Source: Candidatus Peregrinibacteria bacterium (GTDB lineage: Bacteria > Patescibacteriota > Gracilibacteria > UBA1369 > LOWO2-01-FULL-3). From it: a DNA stretch of 33,429 nucleotides. The stretch spans positions 1-33,429 of the forward strand of contig JAUYJL010000022.1 in assembly GCA_030688025.1 (NCBI GenBank), written 5' to 3'. Of this stretch, positions 1-7,484 are shown in pieces. Position 1 is the stretch's first letter; every line of letters starts with the position of its first letter. The notes below the pieces were generated by a model that searched no databases, was not told the DNA's origin, and saw only the letters and a list, made by a program, of their open reading frames with translations. The position numbers and the translations under genes are program-made.

Positions 1-250
1 ATCATAAAAAAATATCAGAAGGGCATCATTATTATTCTGCACTATTAGCCGTATCTAGGAAGTTTTTAAGAGAATTTTTCTATATGGCAAAGCAAAATGC
101 CTTCTTCTCTTGACCGATTCGTTATAACAAGTTTTCTAAAAAGATTTTTTGACTATTTTATTGAATTCTTTTTTGTAGGTGGTATTATTTTGGTAATCAC
201 CACGAGAGGAGGTTCATAAGGGTTAGTCCTTATGTTAATTGCCTCTCATT
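1..250 (+). other. Intergenic region with nested stem-loops and a terminator-like end
   Basis: I see no credible gene here. Three hairpin groups are visible. At 68-111 AAGAGAA pairs with TTCTCTT around an inner GGCA/TGCC pair. At 179-203 GTGGTATTA pairs with TAAT-C-ACCAC with one bulged C. At 204-247 GAGAGG pairs with CCTCTC around an inner perfect 7-bp stem CATAAGG/CCTTATG (215-234). The last structure is followed by a T-run (249-254), so it could be a plus-strand rho-independent terminator for a transcript entering from beyond the left edge, or the 3' end of a small structured RNA. I recognise no known RNA family. Confidence 0.45.
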
Positions 251-257
251 TTTTATT
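204..257 (+). terminator. Putative intrinsic terminator with a two-tier stem
   Basis: The outer stem GAGAGG (204-209)/CCTCTC (242-247) encloses the inner stem CATAAGG (215-221)/CCTTATG (228-234) with a 6-nt loop. A run of six T follows at 249-254. Read on the plus strand this has the form of an intrinsic terminator. The asymmetric internal loop between the two stems is unusual for a plain terminator. Confidence 0.4.
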
Positions 258-753
258 TGTATTCAAGTTTTGATTTAAGGGGATTCATGAAGTCTATTTT
301 GTCCCTTGCACATTTCTTAAGTAAGTCCGAATATTTTTTTGCATTTGGTATTAATAATCTTTCCAACTTGTGATTGTTTTTTAGATATTCAACCAAGCAA
401 TGAAAATCTCCGTCTCCGGTAACAATAATTGCTTTGTTGTAATTTTTGTATTCTATCATGGAGTGCAAGACTAATTCGGCATCTATATTACCTTTTATTT
501 TTCCGTCTGAACTCCTCGAAATAGGTTTAAAGATTATTCTGTAACCGAATTTGTAAAGTCTTTCATATAACGATTTGTTGCTTGGAACATATCCTAAAAA
601 CACAAAGGATTCTGTAACATTGTATTTTTCTTTTAAATATATTTTTAACTTTGCAAAATCCAATTTCCAGCCTTGATCTCGGATTGAGAGGTTTAAATTT
701 TGGCTATCGATAAACGTGTAAATAATTTCTTTTTGTTGCTGTTTTTCACTCAT
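253..753 (-). CDS. NYN-domain (LabA/DUF88-type) PIN-like nuclease
   Basis: A 166-residue protein with the layout of the NYN branch of the PIN-like superfamily, whose members are usually metal-dependent RNases. An N-terminal beta strand ends in FIDSQNL (about residues 14-20) with the first acidic residue. NIDAELVLHSM (about 89-99) supplies the central acidic residue. VTGDGDF (about 111-117) supplies the paired Asp residues. The spacing fits a complete single-domain protein with no RNA-binding extension. The ATG is not preceded by a Shine-Dalgarno sequence; the upstream 130 bp are AT-rich with one small hairpin at 783-796. The gene lies downstream, in the same orientation, of the yqeY/tRNA scar. 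The family call is fairly secure; the RNA target is unknown. Confidence 0.8.
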   Translation of the reverse strand: MSEKQQQKEIIYTFIDSQNLNLSIRDQGWKLDFAKLKIYLKEKYNVTESFVFLGYVPSNKSLYERLYKFGYRIIFKPISRSSDGKIKGNIDAELVLHSMIEYKNYNKAIIVTGDGDFHCLVEYLKNNHKLERLLIPNAKKYSDLLKKCARDKIDFMNPLKSKLEYK

Positions 754-883
754 ATTGAAAAGTTTTAAATATTAAATTTCAATGAGTGTAAACTCACGAC
801 ATTAAATTTTCTTAAAATATTTATAAAATAATCGCCCTAATAACATTGAGAAAGGCTTTTTGTTTTTTTGATTGCTCGTAATC

Positions 884-932
884 TTCACCCCAGCATTTCC
901 TGAACTAATTTATTTACCAAGCCACCGTCGGC
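884..932 (-). pseudogene. Orphan C-terminal tail of a second yqeY copy
   Basis: Read on the minus strand, 932 down to 885 encodes ADGGLVNKLVQEMLG followed by TGA. This matches the last 15 residues of the intact YqeY at 2325-2771 except for one Arg-to-Lys change. At DNA level 887-933 and 2327-2373 agree at 42 of 47 positions, in direct orientation. Four of the five differences are synonymous and the fifth is conservative. Such a pattern points to a tail that diverged while part of a working gene rather than a fresh duplication. Upstream of the tail there is no YqeY sequence; it runs straight into a tRNA 3' half. Confidence 0.7.
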
Positions 933-933
933 T
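887..933. repeat. 47-bp direct repeat, left copy (partner at 2327-2373)
   Basis: Matches 2327-2373 at 42 of 47 positions in the same orientation. The right copy is the 3' end of intact yqeY. The pair brackets the GT2 glycosyltransferase gene and the tRNA half. The left copy ends in CCGTCGGCT, where yqeY-like and tRNA-like sequence coincide, so this 9-mer is the likely recombination junction. Confidence 0.75.
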
Positions 934-974
934 AGTTAACGCCTACGAGAGTTCGAATCCCTCCCTGCCCACCA
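926..974 (+). pseudogene. 3' half of a class II (probably Tyr) tRNA gene
   Basis: The stretch has the parts of a tRNA 3' half in order. A long variable arm pairs CGTCGGC (926-932) with GCCTACG (941-947), with one mismatch. The T arm has the loop TTCGAAT (952-958) between GAGAG and CCCTC, with one A-C mismatch. The acceptor 3' strand CCTGCCC (964-970), discriminator A971 and encoded CCA (972-974) follow. The matching 5' acceptor strand (GGGCAGG), D arm and anticodon arm are missing upstream, where the yqeY tail stands instead. The long variable arm limits it to Tyr, Leu or Ser; its start resembles tRNA-Tyr. It is probably not functional. Confidence 0.65.
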
Positions 975-975
975 T

Positions 976-2232
976 TTATTGTTTAATTAGCTTTTGCTCG
1001 ATTCTTTTTTGTGATGCAATCCACTTTCCGTATTTATCCCTCTTTTTGTATTCTTCTAAAGCTCTTTTTATATTTTGTATGTTGTTTATTGTTATTTTCC
1101 CGTTTGCTATTACATAATCGCTGTTTTTAAATCCAAGTTTGCTCATTATTCCCTTAAATAATTCGAGAGCTCTTTGACTATCCGGTATGCTTCTTAAGAA
1201 ATTACCAATAAAAATATTTAGATAAAATTCAATTATTTTTATGTTGTTTTCGTCTAAGACAAGGCATTCTTTCACCCCTTCCATTATTTGTTCATGACTT
1301 AACTTTCTAATTTCCCTTTCGTGATTTGCTTCGCCAAAATTTTGATAACTTGGCAACATTTGCCCTTGAAAAAGTGATGACACAAATCTTCTTGCTGAAG
1401 ATATTATTATTCCTGAAACCAATTCAATAGTACCTGATCTAATACTTTCAATTTTTACGCTTATGTCTAAATCCTCCGATCTTTTAAGGGATGGATTATA
1501 TCCGCCGATTTCTGCATATGTTGAGGATCTAAACATAGCATTCCCTCCGGCAAGAACTCTTCCATACGGCTTGTTTGAGCCAAAAGTTTCTAAAGGTAGT
1601 GTTTGAAGTAAAATTCTTGTTCTCTCTTTTGCCAGCGTTTTTAAAAGTAATATATCGATTTGAGCTAATAATTCTGGATCTATCAATGTGATTCCTGCTA
1701 TCGCATCGAGTTTGGGATATGACTCCATCATGTTTATATGATTGGAGACCAATCTATTATCTACATGAATTAGGTCTGCGTCCGTGGATTGTATGTAAAA
1801 ATTTTTGTCTTTTTTTGCCCTTGTCTCGTGACGCATTACGGCTAGATCTGTCAGAATTTTTCGTACTGCACCGATAGTTCTTTCGCCCGGAGGAAATTCA
1901 TATTCCAATACGTGAATCTTAATCCCTGAGAATGTTTGCCGGGCTCTCAATGCTTCTTTTAATGTATCGTCTTTTTCTACATCTTTTTCTGTATTAACAA
2001 GAACAATTATTTCCCACTTTGCAGGATTTAGCATAGCTGTTCCTTCTGTGTTGAACTGTTTTGCAAATCCGCGAATTGCATCAAAAACATGCTTCTCTTC
2101 TAAAAAAGCTGGGATGAGCACACTTGCTTGGCACTGTTCATCCATTGCGGGGATCTCAGCATTTAGGTGTTCCAAAATGCTTGCATCTTCACCCCTCAAA
2201 TTTTTTAAGTATTCTGATTCTTTGCTTTCCAT
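976..2232 (-). CDS. GT2-family glycosyltransferase
   Basis: A 418-residue soluble protein with a GT-A-like glycosyltransferase fold. ASVLIPAFLEEKHV (about residues 36-49) is the nucleotide-binding first strand. STDADLIHV (about 149-157) carries the DXD-type metal and sugar-nucleotide motif. GGNAMFRSSTYAEIGGYN (about 229-246) is the acceptor-side motif, and RSEDLDIS (about 252-259) holds an ED pair typical of the GT2 catalytic base region. There are no membrane segments, so it is probably cytoplasmic or peripheral and may build surface glycans. Its stop codon begins one base after the CCA of the tRNA fragment, and the gene sits between two diverged copies of the yqeY tail, suggesting that it arrived as an insertion. 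Donor and acceptor sugars cannot be told. Confidence 0.75.
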   Translation of the reverse strand: MESKESEYLKNLRGEDASILEHLNAEIPAMDEQCQASVLIPAFLEEKHVFDAIRGFAKQFNTEGTAMLNPAKWEIIVLVNTEKDVEKDDTLKEALRARQTFSGIKIHVLEYEFPPGERTIGAVRKILTDLAVMRHETRAKKDKNFYIQSTDADLIHVDNRLVSNHINMMESYPKLDAIAGITLIDPELLAQIDILLLKTLAKERTRILLQTLPLETFGSNKPYGRVLAGGNAMFRSSTYAEIGGYNPSLKRSEDLDISVKIESIRSGTIELVSGIIISSARRFVSSLFQGQMLPSYQNFGEANHEREIRKLSHEQIMEGVKECLVLDENNIKIIEFYLNIFIGNFLRSIPDSQRALELFKGIMSKLGFKNSDYVIANGKITINNIQNIKRALEEYKKRDKYGKWIASQKRIEQKLIKQ

Positions 2233-2249
2233 TCTCTGTAAATCTAAAT

Positions 2250-2273
2250 ATATGGTTTAACACAATACCATAT
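2250..2273. promoter_or_regulatory. Perfect inverted repeat upstream of the glycosyltransferase
   Basis: ATATGGT (2250-2256) and ACCATAT (2267-2273) form a perfect 7-10-7 inverted repeat, 17 bp upstream of the ATG at 2232. It could be an operator or an RNA hairpin in the 5' leader. I could not place a convincing -35/-10 pair with it. Confidence 0.3.
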
Positions 2274-2324
2274 TCCGCAAAAAGGGCAATACGTTGAGGG
2301 TTTCAGGCCAGAAATCTAAAATCT

Positions 2325-2771
2325 CTACCCCAGCATTTCCTGAACTAATCTGTTTACCAGTCCGCCGTCGGCTTTGCCTTTGGTTTGGGGCATAATTGCA
2401 CCCATTAGTTTGCCGATGTCGGCTTTTGAAGAGGCTCCAGTAGAGGCCATTGCTTCTTTGATTATGGCTTTTATGTCGTCTTCGCCGAGTTGAGGTGGTA
2501 GATATTTTTCTAGAACTTTTAGTTCTGCTTTTTCTTTTTCAGCAAGTTCCGGACGTCCTCCTTTTTCGAATTGTTCGATCGAATCTTTACGTTGTTTTAT
2601 TTCTTTTCCGACTAATTGGATTACTTCTTCATCCGTTGCAACTTTTGGTTCACCTGCTGTTTCCAATTTCATGATTGCTGTTTTTAGCAGGCGGATAGCC
2701 GAAAGTGAGGCTTCATCTTTCGCTTTCATTGCTGTCATTAAGTCCTGTTGTAGTTGTTCTTTGAGTGACAT
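2325..2771 (-). CDS. yqeY: GatB/YqeY domain protein
   Basis: A 148-residue all-helical protein matching the YqeY family in length and order. The N-terminus reads LKEQLQQDLMTAMKAKD and LSAIRLLKTAI. A middle section reads EVIQLVGKEIKQRKDSIEQFEKGGRPELAEKE. LEKYLPPQL (about residues 88-96) follows, and the C-terminal half (GKLMGAIMPQ, then KADGGLVNRLVQEML) resembles the tRNA-binding tail domain of GatB. The family is implicated in tRNA-linked functions but its role is not settled. The gene starts 4 bp after the phosphoketolase stop, so the two are probably co-transcribed. Its 3' end is the right copy of the 47-bp direct repeat. Confidence 0.9.
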   Translation of the reverse strand: MSLKEQLQQDLMTAMKAKDEASLSAIRLLKTAIMKLETAGEPKVATDEEVIQLVGKEIKQRKDSIEQFEKGGRPELAEKEKAELKVLEKYLPPQLGEDDIKAIIKEAMASTGASSKADIGKLMGAIMPQTKGKADGGLVNRLVQEMLG

Positions 2772-2775
2772 ATTT

Positions 2776-5139
2776 TTACCAGGTTAAGTTTTTTATTTCG
2801 GCAGGATCATCACCATTTTCAATAATATATTTTTGGTGATCTTCGATTTTTTTATTTAACATTTTTATGATTTTATCTTTCTTTTTTGCAGCTTCTTTAT
2901 TTGATTTTGAGCCTTGTTCAAGCAGTTCTATCGCTAGATGATATCGACTAACTTTGTTTGAAATTTTCAAATCGAATGGCGTTGTTGTTGAACCTTTTTC
3001 TTCGTATCCGCGAATAACAAATCTTTTTGAAGATGCATATGGCCAAAGCAATTGTTCCATATCGTTTACGTATCCGTGATAACTTACAACCACAGGTTTA
3101 TCTTCGGTAAAGTACTGACACAAGCCTTTTTCTGTGTTTGCGGATTTCTTGCTTTTTATGTCATCACCAAGACTCATCGATGTGACTTCGGAAATATTTA
3201 TGTATCTTATTTTCAATTCCGGCATCAATTCTTTGCAGATTTTTACGGCATAAATCGCTTCTTCCGTGATGTAATCTCCGGCTGATGCTAGGACTACGTC
3301 CGGATTTTTCGTCGCTTCTTTTCCACCTACCCATTCCCATGCGCCAATACCGTTTTTGGCTTGCTGCCTCGCTTCTTTTAGGGTCAACCATTGTGGCATC
3401 TCGCGTTTTCCAGCGACTATTACTGAAATTGTGTTTGGTTTCGACATCGCTTCTTCGAAGGCAACGATCACAGAATTTGCATCTGAAGGATAATAAACCT
3501 GAGCAAATGAACTGTGTTTGTGAATTATGTTACTGACAAAACTTGGATTTTGGTGAGAAAATCCATTGTGATCTTGTCTCCATCCAAGGCTTGATAGAAG
3601 GTAAATCGCCCCTGGAACAGGTTTTCTCCATTTTACATTTAATGATTGTCGTAAAAATTTTGCGTATTGATCGACCATGCTACAAATGATTGGAGCGAAG
3701 GCTTCGTAAGTGACAAACATTCCGTGTCGTCCCGTCAAAATATACCCCTGCATCATTCCCTGAAGTGTGTGTTCGCTAAGCATTTCCGTAACACGACCTT
3801 CTTGTGAGATGTATTCTGCATTCTTTGGTATTGGCCACATGTAGCCACGCAATGTCTCTTCAAAAATTTTGTGAAGCTTGTTTGATTCAACTTCGTCAGG
3901 ACAAACAACCCTAAAATTATTTTTATTTAATTTATAAATATCTCGTAAAAATGCTCCGGCATTCACCATACTACTTGCTGTTTTTTCGCCTCTGTTAGCG
4001 AAATATGCCTCGTGCTTTGAAAGATTTGGAAATTTTATTTTCTTGTAAAAATTCCCTCCAATAGTGTGAGGATTTGTTCCCATTCTATTTTTTCCTGTCG
4101 GAACAAACTCTAAAATTTCTTTTTTTGGTCTACCTTTTTCGTCGACTAATTCTTTGATTTTGTAGCTTCTTAGCCATGATTCTACGGCCTTTAATGCGGA
4201 GGGATCTTTTTTCAAATCTTCAATAGGAATTCCATGTGAGTGGAAAGATCCTTCGATTGGAGTTTTTTTGAAATCATGAATTCCGTGCCATCCTTTTGGA
4301 GTGCGAAGTAAAATTACAGGCCATTTTGGTTTTAAAATTTTGTTTTCTTTTCGTGCTTTTTTTTGTACTTCTCTGATTATGTTATAGGCTTTTTCAAGCG
4401 CAGAAATCATTTTCACTTCAGCTTTTGGTTCTTCAACGACAATAGGTTCGTAACCATATCCTGAGAAAAGCTTTTTCAATTCATCATTGCTCATTGTCCC
4501 GTAAATTGTAGGATTTGAAATCTTGTATCCGTTGATGTGAACTATCGGCAAAACCGCTCCGGAAGTTTTTGGATTCAAAAATTTGTTTGCGTGCCATGCC
4601 GCAGAGAGTGGCCCTGATTCCGCCTCTCCGTCTCCAACGACTACAGATACTATTAAATTTGGATTGTCTAAAGCCGCTCCGAAAGCCGTAGAAAGACTGT
4701 ATCCCAATTCTCCTCCTTCAAGGATTGAACCCGGAACAGACGGCGTGACGTGACTTGGAAAATGGCTATGTGGCCAGCTAAAATCGTGTAGTAATTTTCC
4801 CATTCCTTTTTTGTCGCGAGGGAATTCTTTGTAAAAATCTTTGATTGTTTCATCTGCAAAAAGATTTGCTAAAACTGCTGGCGCTCCATGTCCCGGACCA
4901 ACGATAAACATCATTTCACATTTGTGTTTCCAGATGAGGTAATTTAGATTTGCGTAAATAAAATTCAATCCCGGCACGGTGCCCCAGTGGCCTAAGACAC
5001 GCGCTTTTATGTGATCAGGTGATAATTTTTTCTCTAGTAAAAAATTATCTTTTAGGTAAAGCATCGATGCGCCTAAATAGTCGGTGTAGCGTATATATTT
5101 TTCCATCCATTTAATTGCTTTTTGGTCTAAATTATTCAT
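2776..5139 (-). CDS. xfp: Xylulose-5-phosphate/fructose-6-phosphate phosphoketolase
   Basis: Thiamine-diphosphate enzyme that splits xylulose-5-P (or fructose-6-P) with phosphate into acetyl-phosphate and glyceraldehyde-3-P (or erythrose-4-P). Family motifs in order are GHWGTVPGLNF, GPGHGAPA, PSVPGSILEGGELGYSLS, GDGEAESGP (the TPP/Mg motif), NGYKISNPTIYG, and later HQNPSFV and YPSDANS. I place the start at the ATG at 5139 (787 residues) because the conserved region begins just after it. The longer frame begins with TTG at 5211 and adds 24 residues unlike the family; neither start has a Shine-Dalgarno sequence. In a small fermentative genome this gives ATP through acetyl-phosphate and feeds lower glycolysis. 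It lies directly upstream of yqeY. Confidence 0.93.
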   Translation of the reverse strand: MNNLDQKAIKWMEKYIRYTDYLGASMLYLKDNFLLEKKLSPDHIKARVLGHWGTVPGLNFIYANLNYLIWKHKCEMMFIVGPGHGAPAVLANLFADETIKDFYKEFPRDKKGMGKLLHDFSWPHSHFPSHVTPSVPGSILEGGELGYSLSTAFGAALDNPNLIVSVVVGDGEAESGPLSAAWHANKFLNPKTSGAVLPIVHINGYKISNPTIYGTMSNDELKKLFSGYGYEPIVVEEPKAEVKMISALEKAYNIIREVQKKARKENKILKPKWPVILLRTPKGWHGIHDFKKTPIEGSFHSHGIPIEDLKKDPSALKAVESWLRSYKIKELVDEKGRPKKEILEFVPTGKNRMGTNPHTIGGNFYKKIKFPNLSKHEAYFANRGEKTASSMVNAGAFLRDIYKLNKNNFRVVCPDEVESNKLHKIFEETLRGYMWPIPKNAEYISQEGRVTEMLSEHTLQGMMQGYILTGRHGMFVTYEAFAPIICSMVDQYAKFLRQSLNVKWRKPVPGAIYLLSSLGWRQDHNGFSHQNPSFVSNIIHKHSSFAQVYYPSDANSVIVAFEEAMSKPNTISVIVAGKREMPQWLTLKEARQQAKNGIGAWEWVGGKEATKNPDVVLASAGDYITEEAIYAVKICKELMPELKIRYINISEVTSMSLGDDIKSKKSANTEKGLCQYFTEDKPVVVSYHGYVNDMEQLLWPYASSKRFVIRGYEEKGSTTTPFDLKISNKVSRYHLAIELLEQGSKSNKEAAKKKDKIIKMLNKKIEDHQKYIIENGDDPAEIKNLTW

Positions 5140-5248
5140 GTGGAATGAGTAATAAAAATTATTGTAAACGTCCTCACCTAATAATATATAGGAGTTGCGG
5201 ATTGTTTCCAATAACTTTTCTTACTCATTCCTTCACTAAATAATGTGA

Positions 5249-5254
5249 TACAAT
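5249..5254 (+). promoter_or_regulatory. Candidate -10 element for dus (near-leaderless)
   Basis: TACAAT lies 6 bp upstream of the dus ATG at 5261, so transcription would begin at or next to the start codon. No good -35 is visible at the expected distance. The same close spacing is seen at trmB. Confidence 0.3.
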
Positions 5255-5260
5255 TGCGCT

Positions 5261-6328
5261 ATGAGTAATGGATTTTGGGATAATTTGAAAAGGCCAATCA
5301 TAGGTTTGGCGCCAATGGATGGGGTTACCGATCCCGCTTTCAGGTATATGGTTGCGAGTACTTTCAACCCATCCGTAATGTTTACAGAATTTGTGAATGT
5401 CGAGGGATTGGCTCGTGGAGCTACGAAAATGATTTATGGTTTTTTTTATTCGCCAAAAGAACGTCCTATTGTGGCACAACTTTTTGGGACAGAAGTGGAT
5501 TCTTTTTACAAGGCGGCCGTCTTACTTTGCTATCTTGGATTTGACGGCATAGATATAAATATGGGCTGTCCTGTGAGCAAAGTCGCGGGGAAGGGATCCG
5601 GTGCGGCGTTAATAAAAAATCCAAAACTTGCGAAAAAAATCGTAAAAAATGTTCTTAAAGGAATCGATGATTTCGCGAACGGAATCAGTCTTGAAAATGC
5701 CGGAGTTCATGAAAATATTATTAAGTTTATAAAAGAAAATAAAAATAAATTCGGTGGAAAAGATGGAATTGTTTCAAAAAATTCAGACAGAAAAGCTATT
5801 CCTTTATCGGTAAAAACCAGAATAGGCCATAGTGAGATTTGCGCTGAGGCCTGGGCTAAAACATTAATTGATTCCGGAGTAAAAATCCTCACAATGCATG
5901 GCCGAACACTAAAACAGCTTTACAGTGGGGAGGCGAATTGGGAAGTACTTGGAAAAGTTGCGAAAATTTGCAAGAAGGGGGGTGTGGTTTTTTTGGGAAA
6001 CGGAGATGTCCATTCGATTGATGATGCAAAAGAAAAAATTGAAAAATATGGATGTGACGGTGTGCTCATAGGGAGGGCAACAAACGGTAATCCATGGTTT
6101 TTCAAAGGCAAAGAACCTTCTGTGAAAAATAGACTTTCTATCATAAAAAAACACGTAAAATATTTTGAGAAATTATCGTATTTGCCTTTTCAAACTTTGA
6201 AGAAACATTTGGCGTGGTATACGAAAGGATTTGAAGGTGCGAAAGAAATGAGAATGGAGTTTATGCAGGCGCAGAGCGAAAAAGACATATATAGAATTAT
6301 TGAAGAATTTTCACGAAAGATTAGCTAA
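5261..6328 (+). CDS. dus: tRNA-dihydrouridine synthase
   Basis: FMN enzyme that reduces specific uridines in tRNA to dihydrouridine using NADPH. Motifs: IGLAPMDGVTDPAFR (residues 14-28, FMN-binding loop), INMGCPVSKV with catalytic Cys103, GKGSGAALI, SVKTRIG (substrate/FMN loop), LTMHGRT, and GVLIGRATNGNPWFF (phosphate-binding). The TIM barrel carries an extra stretch of about 35 residues (about 140-175) between GKGSGAALI and SVKTRIG that is Lys/Asn-rich. The C-terminal helical tRNA-binding region is present but short. Bacterial DusA/B/C subclass cannot be assigned with confidence. The last 18 bp overlap the 3' end of the convergent DUF763 gene. Confidence 0.92.
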   Translation: MSNGFWDNLKRPIIGLAPMDGVTDPAFRYMVASTFNPSVMFTEFVNVEGLARGATKMIYGFFYSPKERPIVAQLFGTEVDSFYKAAVLLCYLGFDGIDINMGCPVSKVAGKGSGAALIKNPKLAKKIVKNVLKGIDDFANGISLENAGVHENIIKFIKENKNKFGGKDGIVSKNSDRKAIPLSVKTRIGHSEICAEAWAKTLIDSGVKILTMHGRTLKQLYSGEANWEVLGKVAKICKKGGVVFLGNGDVHSIDDAKEKIEKYGCDGVLIGRATNGNPWFFKGKEPSVKNRLSIIKKHVKYFEKLSYLPFQTLKKHLAWYTKGFEGAKEMRMEFMQAQSEKDIYRIIEEFSRKIS

Positions 6329-7468
6329 TCTTTCAATTGCGCCTTTTTTTTCAGTCAAACTTATGTGAGATTTTTCTACTGCTCTTTTCAAAATATCTAT
6401 ACTTTGATCATATGTTTTTTTATCTACCGGATAAGGTGTCGAGTCTTTTCCTCCGTGTGCGAAACTGTATCTTGCCGGATCTGTATATGAGGCCTCTGCC
6501 CCATAAATAACCTCTGAAACAAGCGAAAGTGCGCGTATTGTTTTTGCTCCGACTCCTTTTTGTTGGAGCAGTGTTTCATAATTTTCCGGCTGTCTTTCAC
6601 AAAGTAACCAAAGAATTTTTTCAAGATATTTACTCTGTGAAAAATTTTCGTTAACGACCGGATGTGTCGTAAATTCCGTGTCTTCGAGATTTAAAAGTGT
6701 TAGCTGATTTTCATCTATTTTCATTTTCATCATTTGAGAAAGTGAAGAAGAATGTTTGCGTAAAATCTGAATATCTTTCATCAATGCATTGAAATTGCCA
6801 TTCACAAATTCGACAGACATCGATCTGTTTTTATCGCTTTCCTTCGCAGTCATGTTCAATGTTTTATCTTTACTTAACACCGCCGTCATTATTCCTTTGT
6901 GAGGTTCTTCTATGAGATCTTTTAGATTGTCCGATGACCAGTGATATCGTCGCGCAGTTTGTTTTTCGAGATTCATTCCTTGTTGGACTACTGCCCATGC
7001 GCCATTTTTCGAGAAGAAAAAACTGTGATGATAAAGGCTATATCCGTCTTGTACAAGCGAACTATCAACCTTTGCACTCATTTTTGAGTTGTATATCAAT
7101 CTGTTTGTTTGTCCATCTGGCATGCTTAATTTATAGCCCCAATTTGCAATTTCTTCCGGAGTTCTTCGAGAAGTTTTGCCTTTTCCTCCGCATATAAAAA
7201 GACCTAAATCATTTTCAAATCCGCGAATTGATTCTTTTAATGCAGCCGTTAAGATTGTCGTTAAACCGCTAGCATTCCAGTCAAATGCCAATACTGTGCC
7301 AAGTGATTGAAACCAAACCGGGTCTGAAATTCTTTTTATAAATTCGTCTGGTCCATATTCTGCGACCAATATTTGGATAATTTCTCGGCCAAGCACGACC
7401 ATGCGGTCGTAGAGCCATTTTGGACATTTTCCCGTGTCCAACGTAAATGTAGCAATTCCTCTTCTCAT
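6311..7468 (-). CDS. DUF763 family protein with helix-hairpin-helix motif
   Basis: A 385-residue protein that I match to DUF763, a family known mostly from archaea and thermophiles and of unknown function. It begins MRRGIATFTLDTGKCPKWLYDRM, the typical family opening, so I use the ATG at 7468. A longer frame upstream adds 42 residues unlike the family and would run through the trmB start. FDWNASGLTTILTAALKES and LFICGGKGKTSRRTP are conserved-looking segments. LLQQKGVGAKTIRALSLVSEVIYGA near residue 330 is a helix-hairpin-helix motif of the DNA-binding type. A role in nucleic-acid metabolism is plausible but unproven. It is divergent from trmB with only 16 bp between the start codons, and overlaps dus by 18 bp at the other end. 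Confidence 0.8.
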   Translation of the reverse strand: MRRGIATFTLDTGKCPKWLYDRMVVLGREIIQILVAEYGPDEFIKRISDPVWFQSLGTVLAFDWNASGLTTILTAALKESIRGFENDLGLFICGGKGKTSRRTPEEIANWGYKLSMPDGQTNRLIYNSKMSAKVDSSLVQDGYSLYHHSFFFSKNGAWAVVQQGMNLEKQTARRYHWSSDNLKDLIEEPHKGIMTAVLSKDKTLNMTAKESDKNRSMSVEFVNGNFNALMKDIQILRKHSSSLSQMMKMKIDENQLTLLNLEDTEFTTHPVVNENFSQSKYLEKILWLLCERQPENYETLLQQKGVGAKTIRALSLVSEVIYGAEASYTDPARYSFAHGGKDSTPYPVDKKTYDQSIDILKRAVEKSHISLTEKKGAIERLANLS

Positions 7469-7484
7469 AGGGTAAAATTCTATC
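7469..7484. promoter_or_regulatory. 16-bp divergent start region with a -10 on each strand
   Basis: The whole gap between the DUF763 start (minus) and the trmB start (plus) is 16 bp. It contains TAAAAT (7473-7478) 6 bp from the trmB ATG and, on the minus strand, TAGAAT (7482-7477) 8 bp from the DUF763 ATG. The two overlap by 2 bp. Both transcripts would be leaderless or nearly so, and each -35 region would lie inside the other gene. Confidence 0.4.

Noticed and set aside
926-974. 3' end of a tmRNA, or a complete tRNA gene
   Set aside because: No 5' acceptor strand, D arm or anticodon arm is found upstream, and there is no tag-peptide frame or tmRNA-like GGGG start. The long variable arm points to a class II tRNA half.
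5140-5211. TTG start giving phosphoketolase 24 extra residues
   Set aside because: The added residues do not resemble the family, TTG lacks a Shine-Dalgarno sequence, and the conserved part begins right after the ATG at 5139.
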